Source of the DNA: Bacteroidota bacterium
GTDB taxonomy: Bacteria; Bacteroidota; Bacteroidia; Bacteroidales; ML635J-15
Length of the DNA: 64,000 nucleotides
NCBI GenBank assembly: GCA_029558535.1
Contig: JAKQEK010000315.1
Span: 1 to 64,000 of the forward strand
Direction: 5' to 3'
The position numbers were made by a program, and so were the translations under genes. The notes beneath the pieces were generated by a model, which had not been told where the DNA came from, did not search any database, and saw only the letters and a list, made by a program, of their open reading frames with translations. Of this stretch, positions 45,289 to 57,174 are shown in pieces. Position 1 is the first letter of the stretch; the number at the start of each line of letters is the position of its first letter.

Positions 45289-48200
45289 CTAAAATTCAAT
45301 GATTTCATTTAGTTTCTTGATAAGAATGTCACAGGTATTTGAGAAATAGTTTTCACAGGAGTCTTTTTCGGTTATTCCAAAACACAATTTGTATTCGGGA
45401 ACAGACGAAAGTGTTTCGACTATTTCATTCCAGACATCGTTTGCATTTGAGGACTGATTTACACCAAAAGCTTTGAATAATCCGGAGAATTGCTCGAGAT
45501 TATCTTTATTGCATCTTGGGTTCAGAGATTTTTCAAACTGCTGTATTACCTTTTGAGTATTAGTAAAACTACCACCTGTTTCATAATGGAAACTTGCAGG
45601 GATTACTAAATCGGCAGATTTTGCAGTATCAGTCATAAAGAAGTCCTGAACGACCATAAACTCACGATTAACAAACCATTTCTCAACTTCTGCTTTATTC
45701 TGTGCCTGTCCAATTGGGTCTTCCCCTAAAATTACAAAATGAGTAAAGCTTCCTGTTTTTATTTTATCGGTAATGCATGCCTCTGATGTTTTAACAGCAC
45801 CGGGCAAAAGATTTGGTCTGATACCCATATCAATTAACCCCTGAGAATTGTTCTTCTCTTTTATAGCAATTATTCCACTACCCGTTTTGCCTGTTTTACC
45901 TGTCAATAAAGAGAGATTGATTATTTCTTGAGCAGTTGCAGAAGAAACTTCTTTTTCTTGAAAAACTATTACAGCGTTTTGTTCGAGATTATAGCTCTCT
46001 GTGAAATTTTTCAAATTTTCAATGCTTTGTCCGCTAGATGAGGCTAGGACATTTAAATCGCAAGATGACAGATTGTTTTTGTATTCATCAAAACCATTAA
46101 CATTGCCATTTATGAAGAAGTTATTATTCCATGCATTATCAAGAACAATTTTATTCATTGATTTAACAAAGGCATAATAAGATTTAACCTTTATAATCTT
46201 ATTGCATTTATAGGCCATTTTGGCATTGTCCTTATCAGTTACCAGGATAACTTCCGTGCCTTTTCTGTATTTAGCGTTGAAAATCATGTGATTTACAAGA
46301 CTGTTATCATAATTCAGATCAGAGCCAAATATTATAATCTTTGAAGCCTCTTTTAAATCAGAAAAAGAGAGATTTTTATTTGAATTGTATAAATATCCCG
46401 GACCTCTGCCAATGTAATTCAGACTGCAAATATTATTGGTTCTTAAAACCTGTCTAACGAATTTTTGACTTAGATATAATTCTTCGTTAGTCATACGACC
46501 ACTTGCAGAAACCAAGGTTTTTTGCTCGTGTCCACTTAGTTTATTTTTAATTAGAGTAAAAGCCTCATCGAAACCAATTTCTTTCCATTGACCGTTTTGT
46601 TTCAGCATTGGTTTGGTAATTCTTTCCAGATTATTAAATAATCTATAACCAAATTTTGCATGTTTACCAATAGAAGCTTTTTGATTTACCATGCCAGGGA
46701 TTCCTTCAGCTCTAAAAACAAATCCTGATTTATGTAATAATTCTATTGCTGCACCTTCAGAACTAAAACAGTCAATAGTCTTAATTCTTTCCGGTTTTAA
46801 AGGCATAGTTTTGAAAGGGACATTTTCGACAATAGCACCTGTCGGACATATCGAGATACACATTCCGCATGATTCGCAATTTGTATCAGTAAGCCTTTTA
46901 TTCATACTGGGAGCTACAAATGTTTCAAATCCTCTGTTCACTAGACCAAGAGCTTTTGCTCCTACAACTTCGTTACAGACTCTAATACATTTAGCACAGA
47001 GAATACATTTATTATTATCAATTTCAATTAAAGGATGTGCAAAATCAATATCATATTGTTTAAACTCTCCGGCGTAATATTTCTGATCTGCACCATATTT
47101 ATCTGCAAATTGCTGTAATTCACAATCGAAAAATTCGGAACATCCACATTCAAAACATCTTGCTGCTTCTGTCTTTGCAATATTTTCGTCAGTATAACCC
47201 AATTCAACTTCTTTATAATTTACTCTGTCTTTAGGGTTAAGTACCGGCATTTCCTGACGGAATTGATTTTTATATCTTCCTAAATAGTCGTTTGGATCTT
47301 GATTCTTGAAATTGTCACGACGGCTAACAAAAGCTTTTTTTGGAGGTTCAACTTTTTGACCAGTAAGATATTGATGACAACTTAACCATGCTTTATTAGC
47401 CTGAGCAACGGCTTCGATAATTGTTGCGGGACCTGACACCCCATCGCCTGCTGCAAAAATTGACGGCACACCTGTTTGTAGGGTTTTTGAATCAGCATCA
47501 ATATCGCCATATTTATTTGCCTTTAGTTCTCCTTCTTTAACCACTGAATTTACATCATCAAGAAAATTGATATCTGTTTTTTGACCGATTGCTGCCAATA
47601 TATAATCGACTTCCAGATCAAATTCCGAACCTTCAACCTGTACCGGTCTGCGACGTCCTGAAGCATCAGGTTCGCCGAGTTCCATTTTTATTAAAGTTAC
47701 AGATTTTAATTTGCCTTCAGCATCTTTGTTTACTCTTACAGGATTGTGCAAAAACATATATTCTACACCTTCCAGTTTTGACTCATGTATTTCAATCGGA
47801 TTTGCAGGCATTTCTTTTTCGGTACGGCGATAAACCACCTTTACGTCAGTACTTCCGCATCTCAAAGCAGAACGACAACAGTCCATAGCCGTGTTTCCAC
47901 CACCAACAACAATTATTTTTTTACCTTTAAAATCATAACGTTGACCGGTTACCTCCATATTACGTAAGAAGTCAATCCCCGAGAAAACACCATCTGCATC
48001 TTCACCCTCTGCACCAATAAGAGTACCGCGTTGCGATCCTATCGTTAAAATTGTAGCATCATAATTTTTGTGGATTTCGGCATATTTTAAATTTTCGCCA
48101 AGCTTTTTGTTGTAAAAGATATTTACTCCTAAATCAGTAATACTTTTTACTTCGGCATCTACAATGTTGTTTGGGAGACGATATTCGGGGATTCCATATC

Positions 48201-48900
48201 TTAACCATCCTCCTGCATGAGGTTGTGCTTCAAAAATATCGCACTGATGCCCTTTAAGCTGAAGATAATATGCTGCGGTTAAACCTCCGGGACCGGCACC
48301 AATAATTGCTACTTTTTTACCAGTAGGAGCATCTTTTGGAGGGATAAATTTATTCTCTGATTTAAGATCATAATCAGCAGCAAAGCGCTTGAGATAATCA
48401 ACACCAACTCCTGATTCTCCTATATAATTACGTCTGCAAGCAGCTTCGCAAGGCCTTACGCAAACACGTCCGCAGATGGCAGGCAAAGGATTAACTTGTT
48501 TAATTAATGCTACAGCTTCAGAATATAATCCTTTTTCAATCAGAGAAATATAACCTTGTATGTCAACTCCTGCAGGACATGTTTCTTTACATGGACCAAC
48601 GCAATCAGCATAGTGATTACTCATTAAAAGATTTAATGCAGTCTGTCTGGCTTTTGTTATTTTTTCATTTTCCGTATGAATTATCATTCCTTCAGTTACA
48701 CGAGTAGAACATGAAGGTTGAGGTTTTTTAATTCCTTCAATCTCCACAACGCAAACGTAACATGAAGAATAAGGTTCCAGTCTGTCATCGTTGCAAAGTG
48801 TTGGAATAATAATACCTTCGCGTTTTGCAACCTGAAGTATATATTCGTTTTTATTTGCCTGAACCGGTTTTCCGTTTATTATTATATTGACTTTATCCAT
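45289..48900 (-). CDS. NuoG-like / GltD-like flavoprotein / degenerate molybdopterin fusion
   Basis: 1203 residues. A [2Fe-2S] domain uses Cys36, 47, 50 and 64. A His/Cys cluster motif follows at His96, Cys100, Cys104 and Cys108, then a Cys-rich GltD-type domain (NPLPAICGRVCVRPCEAACRR). Two nucleotide-binding folds (VAIIGAGPGGLTAAYYL, IIVVGGGNTAMDCC) form a glutamate-synthase-small-subunit-like flavoprotein. Two [4Fe-4S] motifs lie near residues 637-680 (CILCAKCIRVC, CESCGMCISICP). From about 720 the protein is a molybdopterin-oxidoreductase fold, but the usual N-terminal Cys cluster is lost (IDCFSSEGA). It should pass electrons between NAD(P)H and an unknown carrier. Confidence 0.85.
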   Translation of the reverse strand: MDKVNIIINGKPVQANKNEYILQVAKREGIIIPTLCNDDRLEPYSSCYVCVVEIEGIKKPQPSCSTRVTEGMIIHTENEKITKARQTALNLLMSNHYADCVGPCKETCPAGVDIQGYISLIEKGLYSEAVALIKQVNPLPAICGRVCVRPCEAACRRNYIGESGVGVDYLKRFAADYDLKSENKFIPPKDAPTGKKVAIIGAGPGGLTAAYYLQLKGHQCDIFEAQPHAGGWLRYGIPEYRLPNNIVDAEVKSITDLGVNIFYNKKLGENLKYAEIHKNYDATILTIGSQRGTLIGAEGEDADGVFSGIDFLRNMEVTGQRYDFKGKKIIVVGGGNTAMDCCRSALRCGSTDVKVVYRRTEKEMPANPIEIHESKLEGVEYMFLHNPVRVNKDAEGKLKSVTLIKMELGEPDASGRRRPVQVEGSEFDLEVDYILAAIGQKTDINFLDDVNSVVKEGELKANKYGDIDADSKTLQTGVPSIFAAGDGVSGPATIIEAVAQANKAWLSCHQYLTGQKVEPPKKAFVSRRDNFKNQDPNDYLGRYKNQFRQEMPVLNPKDRVNYKEVELGYTDENIAKTEAARCFECGCSEFFDCELQQFADKYGADQKYYAGEFKQYDIDFAHPLIEIDNNKCILCAKCIRVCNEVVGAKALGLVNRGFETFVAPSMNKRLTDTNCESCGMCISICPTGAIVENVPFKTMPLKPERIKTIDCFSSEGAAIELLHKSGFVFRAEGIPGMVNQKASIGKHAKFGYRLFNNLERITKPMLKQNGQWKEIGFDEAFTLIKNKLSGHEQKTLVSASGRMTNEELYLSQKFVRQVLRTNNICSLNYIGRGPGYLYNSNKNLSFSDLKEASKIIIFGSDLNYDNSLVNHMIFNAKYRKGTEVILVTDKDNAKMAYKCNKIIKVKSYYAFVKSMNKIVLDNAWNNNFFINGNVNGFDEYKNNLSSCDLNVLASSSGQSIENLKNFTESYNLEQNAVIVFQEKEVSSATAQEIINLSLLTGKTGKTGSGIIAIKEKNNSQGLIDMGIRPNLLPGAVKTSEACITDKIKTGSFTHFVILGEDPIGQAQNKAEVEKWFVNREFMVVQDFFMTDTAKSADLVIPASFHYETGGSFTNTQKVIQQFEKSLNPRCNKDNLEQFSGLFKAFGVNQSSNANDVWNEIVETLSSVPEYKLCFGITEKDSCENYFSNTCDILIKKLNEIIEF

Positions 48901-48912
48901 CTTTGTTGATTT

Positions 48913-50691
48913 TTAAGTTAGACTGATTGCTTCAAATTTACATTTTGAGAAACAAACACCACATTTTATACATTTATCCTGATCAATGAAATGTACCATT
49001 TTTCTTTCACCACTAATTGCTTGCGTAGGACAGTTTTTAGCACAGACTGTACATCCGGTACATTTATCTTCTATGACTGTATATGTTAGCAATGCCCGAC
49101 ATTTTTTTGCAGGGCATTTTTTGTCTCTTATGTGAGCCTCATATTCTTCTCTAAAATATTTTATAGTTGTCAGTACAGGATTTGGAGCTGTTTGACCTAG
49201 AGCACAAAGGGAATTGTCAATAATTTTGTATGAAAGTTCTTCTAATTTTTCAATATCCCCTTCTTCACCTTTACCCTCTGTTATTCTGGTTAAAATTTCT
49301 AACATTCTTTTTGTCCCGATGCGGCAGAATGTACATTTACCACATGATTCTTTTGCAGTAAAATCGAGGAAAAATTTTGCCATATCAACCATACATGTGG
49401 TTTCGTCCATAACAACCATACCTCCCGAACCCATAATTGCTCCGGTACTACTTAGAGAATCATAATCCACAATTGTATCGCCCATATAAGCAGGAATGCA
49501 ACCGCCTGAAGGACCGCCTAGCTGAACAGCTTTAAACTTTTTACCATTTTGAATTCCGCCACCAATTTTAAAAATAATATCGTTAATAGTTATTCCAAGG
49601 GGAACTTCAACCAGACCACCTCGACTTATTTTTCCTGTAACCGCAAAAACTTTTGTTCCGGCAGATTTAGGGGTTCCGTATTTTGCATAAGCTTCGGCTC
49701 CGTTATAAATTATCCATGGGATATTTGCAAAAGTTTCAACATTGTTGATGTTTGATGGTTTACGCCATAATCCTGATTCGGCAGGGAAAGGCGGTCTTTT
49801 ACGAGGCATACCTCTTTCGCCTTCAATCGAGGCCATTAATGCGGTTTCTTCACCACAAACAAATGCTCCGGCTCCTTCTTTAACATATATATCCAAATTG
49901 AAACCGGTAATTCCGCAAATATTATTACCTAGAAAACCTCTTTCTCTAGCTTGTGCAAGTGCAATATTCAAACGTTTTATTGCAAGCGGATATTCAGCCC
50001 GGCAATAAATCACACCCTGATTAGCTCCTATAGCATAGGCCCCAATAATCATTCCTTCAATTACTGAATGAGGGTCTCCTTCTAGAACAGAACGGTCCAT
50101 AAAAGCTCCGGGATCGCCCTCATCAGCATTACAGATAATAAATTTTTCTTCAGATTGATAATTATATGCAAACTGCCATTTCATTCCTGTTGAGAAACCT
50201 CCTCCCCCACGACCTCTTAAGCCTGAGTCTTTTACAGTTTTTATAATATCTTCTCTACTGATATTATTTTTGGCGATTTTCTTTAGTGCTTCATATCCGG
50301 TTCTGGCGATATATTCATTAATATCTTCAGGCTCAATATATCCACAGTTGCGTAATACTATTTTTACCTGTGATTCGAAAAAATCTTCTTCACCAGTCTT
50401 AAAAAGCTCACTTTTAACAACATAATTCTGAAGCGGATTTTTATTTAAGATATGTTCCTGTATCAATTCGGCAGCTTTATCCTCATTGATATTGCCATAA
50501 AGAAAAGAACCATTTTCGTCAATAATTTCGACAAGAGGCTCTTTATAGCACATGCCAATACAACTTGTTTTTTTAAGAATAAAATCCACATTGCCCATGT
50601 CTTTTATTGCCTGTAGTTTATTATAAACTTTAGAGGCACCGGCAGCAATTCCACAACTGCCTAAACCGACTATAACTTGAGTTTTGCTCAT
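48913..50691 (-). CDS. NuoF/HydB-like NADH-binding subunit with extra ferredoxin domain
   Basis: 592 residues. A thioredoxin-like domain at the start has Cys13, Cys44 and Cys48, but the first ligand of the usual [2Fe-2S] set is Gly9. The FMN/NADH core has GRGGGGFSTGMKWQFA and CNADEGDPGAFMDR. A [4Fe-4S] ligand set follows (ESCGKCTFCRIG plus a later Cys in SLCALGQ). The tail has two [4Fe-4S] motifs (CTGCTVCAKNCP, CIKCGVCFSKC). It oxidises or reduces NAD(H) in a soluble complex with the NuoE-like and 1203-residue proteins; 12 bases separate it from the latter. Confidence 0.92.
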   Translation of the reverse strand: MSKTQVIVGLGSCGIAAGASKVYNKLQAIKDMGNVDFILKKTSCIGMCYKEPLVEIIDENGSFLYGNINEDKAAELIQEHILNKNPLQNYVVKSELFKTGEEDFFESQVKIVLRNCGYIEPEDINEYIARTGYEALKKIAKNNISREDIIKTVKDSGLRGRGGGGFSTGMKWQFAYNYQSEEKFIICNADEGDPGAFMDRSVLEGDPHSVIEGMIIGAYAIGANQGVIYCRAEYPLAIKRLNIALAQARERGFLGNNICGITGFNLDIYVKEGAGAFVCGEETALMASIEGERGMPRKRPPFPAESGLWRKPSNINNVETFANIPWIIYNGAEAYAKYGTPKSAGTKVFAVTGKISRGGLVEVPLGITINDIIFKIGGGIQNGKKFKAVQLGGPSGGCIPAYMGDTIVDYDSLSSTGAIMGSGGMVVMDETTCMVDMAKFFLDFTAKESCGKCTFCRIGTKRMLEILTRITEGKGEEGDIEKLEELSYKIIDNSLCALGQTAPNPVLTTIKYFREEYEAHIRDKKCPAKKCRALLTYTVIEDKCTGCTVCAKNCPTQAISGERKMVHFIDQDKCIKCGVCFSKCKFEAISLT

Positions 50692-50694
50692 TAT

Positions 50695-51213
50695 TTATTG
50701 ATTTTCTTTGTTTTTGTATTCATTAATAATTTTTACCGCAGACTTGCCATTTAGCCTTCCAAAGACTTCATCTCCAATCATAATAACAGGAGCGAGAGAA
50801 CAACAGCCTAAACAAGCAACAGATTCTAGAGTAAACAATCCATCAGGAGTTGTCTCGCCATCATTGATTTCTAATGCTTCGGCTAGAGATTCTGTTAATT
50901 CGGTTGCATTTTGCACATGACAAGCGGTTCCGTGACAGACCTTTATAATATGTTTGCCAACCGGAGAAAGTCTAAATTGAGAATAAAATGTTGCAACTCC
51001 ATACATTTGACTTTTACTAATATCAAGTTCTTTTTCCAGTTTGTCAAAAACTGAATCCGGTAGATATCCATAAATTGATTGTGCACCTTGAAGTAAAGGA
51101 ATAATATTGCCCTTTTTACCACGATAAGAATTTATTTTTTCATCTAGCAAAGACAAGTCCACTTCTTTTTGTTCGGGGCGTTTTTTTTCCTGAAGAATTC
51201 TGTTAATACGCAT
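50695..51213 (-). CDS. NuoE/HydC-like [2Fe-2S] subunit
   Basis: 172 residues. The thioredoxin-like fold carries the [2Fe-2S] ligands in VCHGTACHVQN and VACLGCCSLAPV. It begins the three-gene operon, three bases before the NuoF-like gene. No other complex I genes (nuoA-D, H-N) are near, so the set is a soluble dehydrogenase module, not respiratory complex I. Confidence 0.93.
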   Translation of the reverse strand: MRINRILQEKKRPEQKEVDLSLLDEKINSYRGKKGNIIPLLQGAQSIYGYLPDSVFDKLEKELDISKSQMYGVATFYSQFRLSPVGKHIIKVCHGTACHVQNATELTESLAEALEINDGETTPDGLFTLESVACLGCCSLAPVIMIGDEVFGRLNGKSAVKIINEYKNKENQ

Positions 51214-51290
51214 ATTTCAGAAGTTTAAAATTATTTTGGGTAAAATTATAAAAATAACAATACAACATAAATGTCGTTCAAAAAAAAGTT

Positions 51291-51320
51291 AAAAAGTCCT
51301 GTAAATTTACAGGACTTTTT
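51291..51320. terminator. Intrinsic terminator between gdhA and the NuoEF-like operon
   Basis: A 30-base perfect palindrome with 15-base arms (51291-51305, 51306-51320), A-rich at the left and T-rich at the right, directly after the gdhA stop at 51332 on the minus strand. Confidence 0.8.
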
Positions 51321-51331
51321 AAAATATCGAT

Positions 51332-52953
<1,622 letters not shown>

Positions 52954-55900
52954 ATGAAAGAAACCGATAAACTTAGTCGTATTCTTGCTGATAGCAAGGA
53001 AAGACTTAAAGAGTTGGCATGTATTAATACGGCCACTGCCATAATTAAAGAAAAAAAATCTATTGAAGAAACGTGCAAACATATTGCATTAATTTTGCCA
53101 CAGGCGTTTATGTTTCCCGAAAATGCTTTTGCCGAAATAAATTATAATAACAAAAAATATTTATCTTCAAATTTTGAAGAAACAGAGTGGAAATTGTGTC
53201 AGTCTTTCGAAACTATTGATGAAATAAATGGGGAGATAATAGTATATTATAATCAGAAATTTCCTAAATCTTATGAAGGTCCATTTCTAAAAGAAGAGAG
53301 AGACTTGCTAGTTAATATTTCGAATATTATTACGGGTTATATTAATAGTCAGATAGCTAAAAAAGTCATTAATGTTGAGTTCGAAGAAAAGAAACCATCA
53401 GAATCTCAAGTAATTTTCTCGCAGGATAGTCATAAATTAATGTCAAGATTTATAAGTAAGCAAAATTCTGACAGAGACATTTATCATGACCTTATGCCTT
53501 TTAAAGTGAAAGAGATTTTACTGGTGGCAAATTTGTACGATGCTTATATTATTGAAAAAGAAGGTAGATTTTTAGAGCATATACTTGGTGAGTATTATCA
53601 GCTAAATTTAAGTTCGACACCAAGGATTACAGGGATATCTGACAATTCAGATGCCTTGGAACTTTTAAAAAACAAACATTTTGATTTGGTAATAATAATG
53701 CTCGGAATTGATAAGAAAAATTCATTTGAACTAAGCCGACAGATAAAAGCTAATTTACCATACATCCCAGTATATATGCTTCTGAACAATAATAATGATA
53801 TAGCTATTTTTGAGGAAAAACCTACATTATTGGAAAATATTGACAAGCAATTTGTATGGAACGGAGATTCGAAGATATTTTTTACAATGATAAAGCATCT
53901 CGAAGATTTGATAAATGTAGAAAACGATACGAATATTGGGATGGTGCGTGTAATTTTATTGGTTGAAGATTCTGCGAAATATTATTCGAGATATTTACCG
54001 GTTTTATATCAGGTAATTTTGGAACAAACTAAAGACATTATCGAAGAAACTAATGTAGATGAATTATATAAAGTTTTAAAACTTCGTGCCAGACCTAAAA
54101 TTCTATTAGCCAGAACATATGAGGAAGCACTTTCAATATATGAGAAATATCGAGAATATCTTTTATGTGTAATTTCTGATGTCAGTTATCCAAAAGCAGG
54201 GGAAATGTGTAATGATGCCGGGATAAAACTTATTACATATATTAAAAAAGACAAATCAGACTTGCCGGTTGTTCTACAATCGTCCGATACAGAAAATGCA
54301 AAATATGCATATCAGTTAAATGCAAATTTCATAAATAAAAACTCGGAAACACTAGCACATGATATAAAAAGTTTTATCAGGCACTATCTCGGTTTTGGTA
54401 ATTTTATTTATAGAGATTCAGGTGGTAAACAATTGACAATAGCTAAAACATTGAGAGAGTTTGAGCAAATTTTGGAAGAAATTCCTGAAGAGTCGTTAAT
54501 TTATCACGGACAGAGAAATCATTTTTCGCAGTGGCTCATGGCCCGGGGAGAAATTCATATTGCCAGAAATATTCTGGTATATAAAACTACGGATTTTATA
54601 ACGGTTGAAGAATTCAGACAGTTCCTTATCAGAACAATAAACAGACATCGGAATGAGCAAAATAAAGGAAAAGTAATACCTTTTGAGGAGCAAGCTATTA
54701 CTGACGAAAAAAATATTGTTAGTTTAACATCGGGAGCAATGGGAGGAAAAGGTCGTGGGATAGCATTCATAAACACTTTGATTCACCAGTTCGAACTTAA
54801 TAAGCATTTCCCCGACATTAATATTACAACACCTAAAACGTCAATCATTGGAACAGATGAGTTTGATTATTTTATTGAAAGAAATAAATTAAGGGATATA
54901 ATTACCGAAGAGAAGAACTATGAAATCCTGAAAATAGCCTTTATTAATTCTGAATTATCATCAGGGTTAAAGAAAAGGCTTAAGATGTTATTACAAAAGA
55001 TCAATAATCCTTTAGCCATAAGATCATCCAGCCTATTCGAAGACTCACTTATGCAACCTTTTTCAGGGATATTTGCTACATATTTGTTACCAAATAATGA
55101 CCCTGATATAAACATTCGTCTTGAACAAATATTAAATGCAATAAAGTTGGTATATGCATCAATTTATTCAGATAGTGCTAGGACTTATTTTGAAGCGATA
55201 CATTATAAAATTGAAGAAGAAAAAATGGCAATAGTTGTTCAGGAGGTAGTTGGGAATAAATATGGGGATTATTTTTATCCTCATATTAGTGGTACAGCAC
55301 AATCACATAATTTTTATCCAGTGGCTCACATGAAACCTGAAGAGGGCTTTGCTGTGCTTGCAGTTGGTTTAGGCACATACGTGGTTGAAGGAGAGAGAAC
55401 TTTTAGATTTTCGCCAAAATATCCTACTATTGAAATAAACTCACAAAAAGATATTTATAAAAGCTCACAAGTAGAATTTTATGCTGTAAATCTTAACAAT
55501 CCTAATATTAATCTAATTGAAGGTGAAGATGCGGGACTTATCCGTCTGGATATTTCGACAGCAAAAGAGCATGGTACCATAAAGCATTGTGCTTCTATTT
55601 ATGATTTCGATAATGAAAGAATAGTTGCAGGTATTGATAGTGTCGGACCTATAGTTATTAATTTTGCGAATATTCTCTCATATAATTATATTCCTTTAGC
55701 GGAAACAATTTCAAAAATATTGGATGTAATAAAGGAAGCTATGGGTTCTCCGGTTGAGATTGAATTTGCGGTTGACCTTAATAAAGACGAAAATTCGAAA
55801 GCTTCTTTTTATCTTTTACAAATAAAACCTCTGGTAGGTAATGACGAGGACTTTAATATTGACCTTGAAAATATTAATTATTCAAAGGCGATTTTGTTTA

Positions 55901-56397
55901 CGGAAAAAAGTATGGGAAATGGACTAGTTGACAATATCACCGATATGGTTTATATTGATCCCGATGTTTTTGATAATTGCAAAACACAAGAAATTGCCAA
56001 AGAAGTTGAATATATGAACGATAAATTGATGAAGGCAAATAAAAAGTACGTATTAATTGGTCCGGGACGCTGGGGAACTCGAGATCCTTTTATAGGGATA
56101 CCTGTGGTATGGCCACAAATATGCAATGCAAAAATAATTGTTGAAACAAGCCTTCAGGATTTTCCTTTGGATGCTTCTCTCGGATCTCATTTTTTTCATA
56201 ACGTTACTTCTATGAATGTTGGCTATTTCACTGTTCAGCATAGTGGGTCAAATGATTTTATTAAATGGGATATTTTGAAAGGTCAACAAATTATTGAAGA
56301 TTTAAAATTTGTAAGGCATATCCAGTTTGAAAAGCCTCTTAATGTTATTATGGATGGAAAAAAGAGAATTGCAGTAATAAGTTTATATGATGAATAA
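52954..56397 (+). CDS. Sensor/receiver/ATP-grasp (PPDK_N-like) protein without phosphohistidine domain
   Basis: 1147 residues from the ATG at 52954. Residues 1-140 are a sensor-like domain shared with the proteins at 56397 and 61037. A degenerate receiver (about 181-310) has no phospho-acceptor Asp (VIIMLGIDKK). A second receiver (about 330-490) keeps the acidic site (LLVEDS), Asp409 (CVISDVSY) and a later Lys. From about 590 to 960 an ATP-grasp domain of the PEP-synthase/PPDK type is present (GGKGRGIAF, LAIRSSSLFEDS, FAVDLNKDE). The end (about 1030-1147, LIGPGRWGTRDPF, GSHFFHNVTS) is a separate module. No PEP-utiliser His motif is seen, so PEP synthesis is unlikely. Confidence 0.8.
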   Translation: MKETDKLSRILADSKERLKELACINTATAIIKEKKSIEETCKHIALILPQAFMFPENAFAEINYNNKKYLSSNFEETEWKLCQSFETIDEINGEIIVYYNQKFPKSYEGPFLKEERDLLVNISNIITGYINSQIAKKVINVEFEEKKPSESQVIFSQDSHKLMSRFISKQNSDRDIYHDLMPFKVKEILLVANLYDAYIIEKEGRFLEHILGEYYQLNLSSTPRITGISDNSDALELLKNKHFDLVIIMLGIDKKNSFELSRQIKANLPYIPVYMLLNNNNDIAIFEEKPTLLENIDKQFVWNGDSKIFFTMIKHLEDLINVENDTNIGMVRVILLVEDSAKYYSRYLPVLYQVILEQTKDIIEETNVDELYKVLKLRARPKILLARTYEEALSIYEKYREYLLCVISDVSYPKAGEMCNDAGIKLITYIKKDKSDLPVVLQSSDTENAKYAYQLNANFINKNSETLAHDIKSFIRHYLGFGNFIYRDSGGKQLTIAKTLREFEQILEEIPEESLIYHGQRNHFSQWLMARGEIHIARNILVYKTTDFITVEEFRQFLIRTINRHRNEQNKGKVIPFEEQAITDEKNIVSLTSGAMGGKGRGIAFINTLIHQFELNKHFPDINITTPKTSIIGTDEFDYFIERNKLRDIITEEKNYEILKIAFINSELSSGLKKRLKMLLQKINNPLAIRSSSLFEDSLMQPFSGIFATYLLPNNDPDINIRLEQILNAIKLVYASIYSDSARTYFEAIHYKIEEEKMAIVVQEVVGNKYGDYFYPHISGTAQSHNFYPVAHMKPEEGFAVLAVGLGTYVVEGERTFRFSPKYPTIEINSQKDIYKSSQVEFYAVNLNNPNINLIEGEDAGLIRLDISTAKEHGTIKHCASIYDFDNERIVAGIDSVGPIVINFANILSYNYIPLAETISKILDVIKEAMGSPVEIEFAVDLNKDENSKASFYLLQIKPLVGNDEDFNIDLENINYSKAILFTEKSMGNGLVDNITDMVYIDPDVFDNCKTQEIAKEVEYMNDKLMKANKKYVLIGPGRWGTRDPFIGIPVVWPQICNAKIIVETSLQDFPLDASLGSHFFHNVTSMNVGYFTVQHSGSNDFIKWDILKGQQIIEDLKFVRHIQFEKPLNVIMDGKKRIAVISLYDE

Positions 56398-57167
56398 TGG
56401 ACGAAAAGAATCAGCTAAAAGAAAGAGAAAAAGAGCTTAACTGTTTGTATCAGACGGATCGGTTGTTGTCCGAAGAAAACGATTTATATAAATTGTTAAA
56501 TGAATTATGTAAAATTATTGCTGATGCATTTTTATACCCCCAATTAACTAGAGTAAAAATAAGATATTTTGAATTGATCGTTTGTTCGCCATATTTCTAT
56601 GTTCAAAAAGATAATATTAGGACAAATATTTTAGAAAACGGAAAAGAAGTTGGAGAGATAATTGTTTATTATTCTTCAGATTCGGGAGACACAATATTTA
56701 CATTTTTACCTGAAGAAAAGAAACTCCTTGAGTCAGTCGGGAAAAGGCTTTCGGATTATTTTTCGATAAGAAGTACATCCTGCTTTCTCGCCAAAGACAG
56801 GAAAAATATTTTTACTCTTGTTAGACTTGAGATTTGTAACAATGCGGTAAATACTATGAGATATAGTAATTTTGGGATAAAGAATATATATCTAATCGGA
56901 TCTGTTAAAAATTATATTGCAGGAATAAGCAGCGATATTGATTTAATTATACATTTTGACGGACTAAAAGAAAATGCCGAAAAAATTAAGATTTGGTTCG
57001 AAGCATGGTCTGCCTGTATTCTGTCGGATTCGAAATATGAGAATGAGATAAAACATGTAAATAATCTTTTTGATATTCATCTGATTACCGATCAAGACAT
57101 TGTACAAAAAAACAGTTATGCTGTCATGATAGATTCCCTGTATAACAATGCTAAATTAATTAAATAA
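56397..57167 (+). CDS. Sensor domain fused to a minimal nucleotidyltransferase
   Basis: 256 residues. Residues 1-130 repeat the sensor-like domain of the preceding protein (REKELNCLYQTDRLL, GEIIVYYSS, FLPEEKKLL, LSDYFSIR). The C-terminal half is a polymerase-beta-type nucleotidyltransferase with IYLIGSVKNYIAGISSDIDL; Ser-Asp-Ile-Asp gives the metal-binding DxD. It may nucleotidylate a protein or ligand. The gene overlaps the upstream stop by one base (TAATG). Confidence 0.75.
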   Translation: MDEKNQLKEREKELNCLYQTDRLLSEENDLYKLLNELCKIIADAFLYPQLTRVKIRYFELIVCSPYFYVQKDNIRTNILENGKEVGEIIVYYSSDSGDTIFTFLPEEKKLLESVGKRLSDYFSIRSTSCFLAKDRKNIFTLVRLEICNNAVNTMRYSNFGIKNIYLIGSVKNYIAGISSDIDLIIHFDGLKENAEKIKIWFEAWSACILSDSKYENEIKHVNNLFDIHLITDQDIVQKNSYAVMIDSLYNNAKLIK

Positions 57168-57174
57168 ATCTGAT

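Noticed and set aside
46691-47967. Plus-strand open frames opposite the 1203-residue protein
   Set aside because: They are antisense shadows of a well-conserved gene and show no recognisable protein features.
45289-51213. Respiratory complex I (nuo operon)
   Set aside because: Only NuoE-, NuoF- and NuoG-like parts exist. There are no membrane or quinone-binding subunits, and the third protein has a GltD-type flavoprotein insert.
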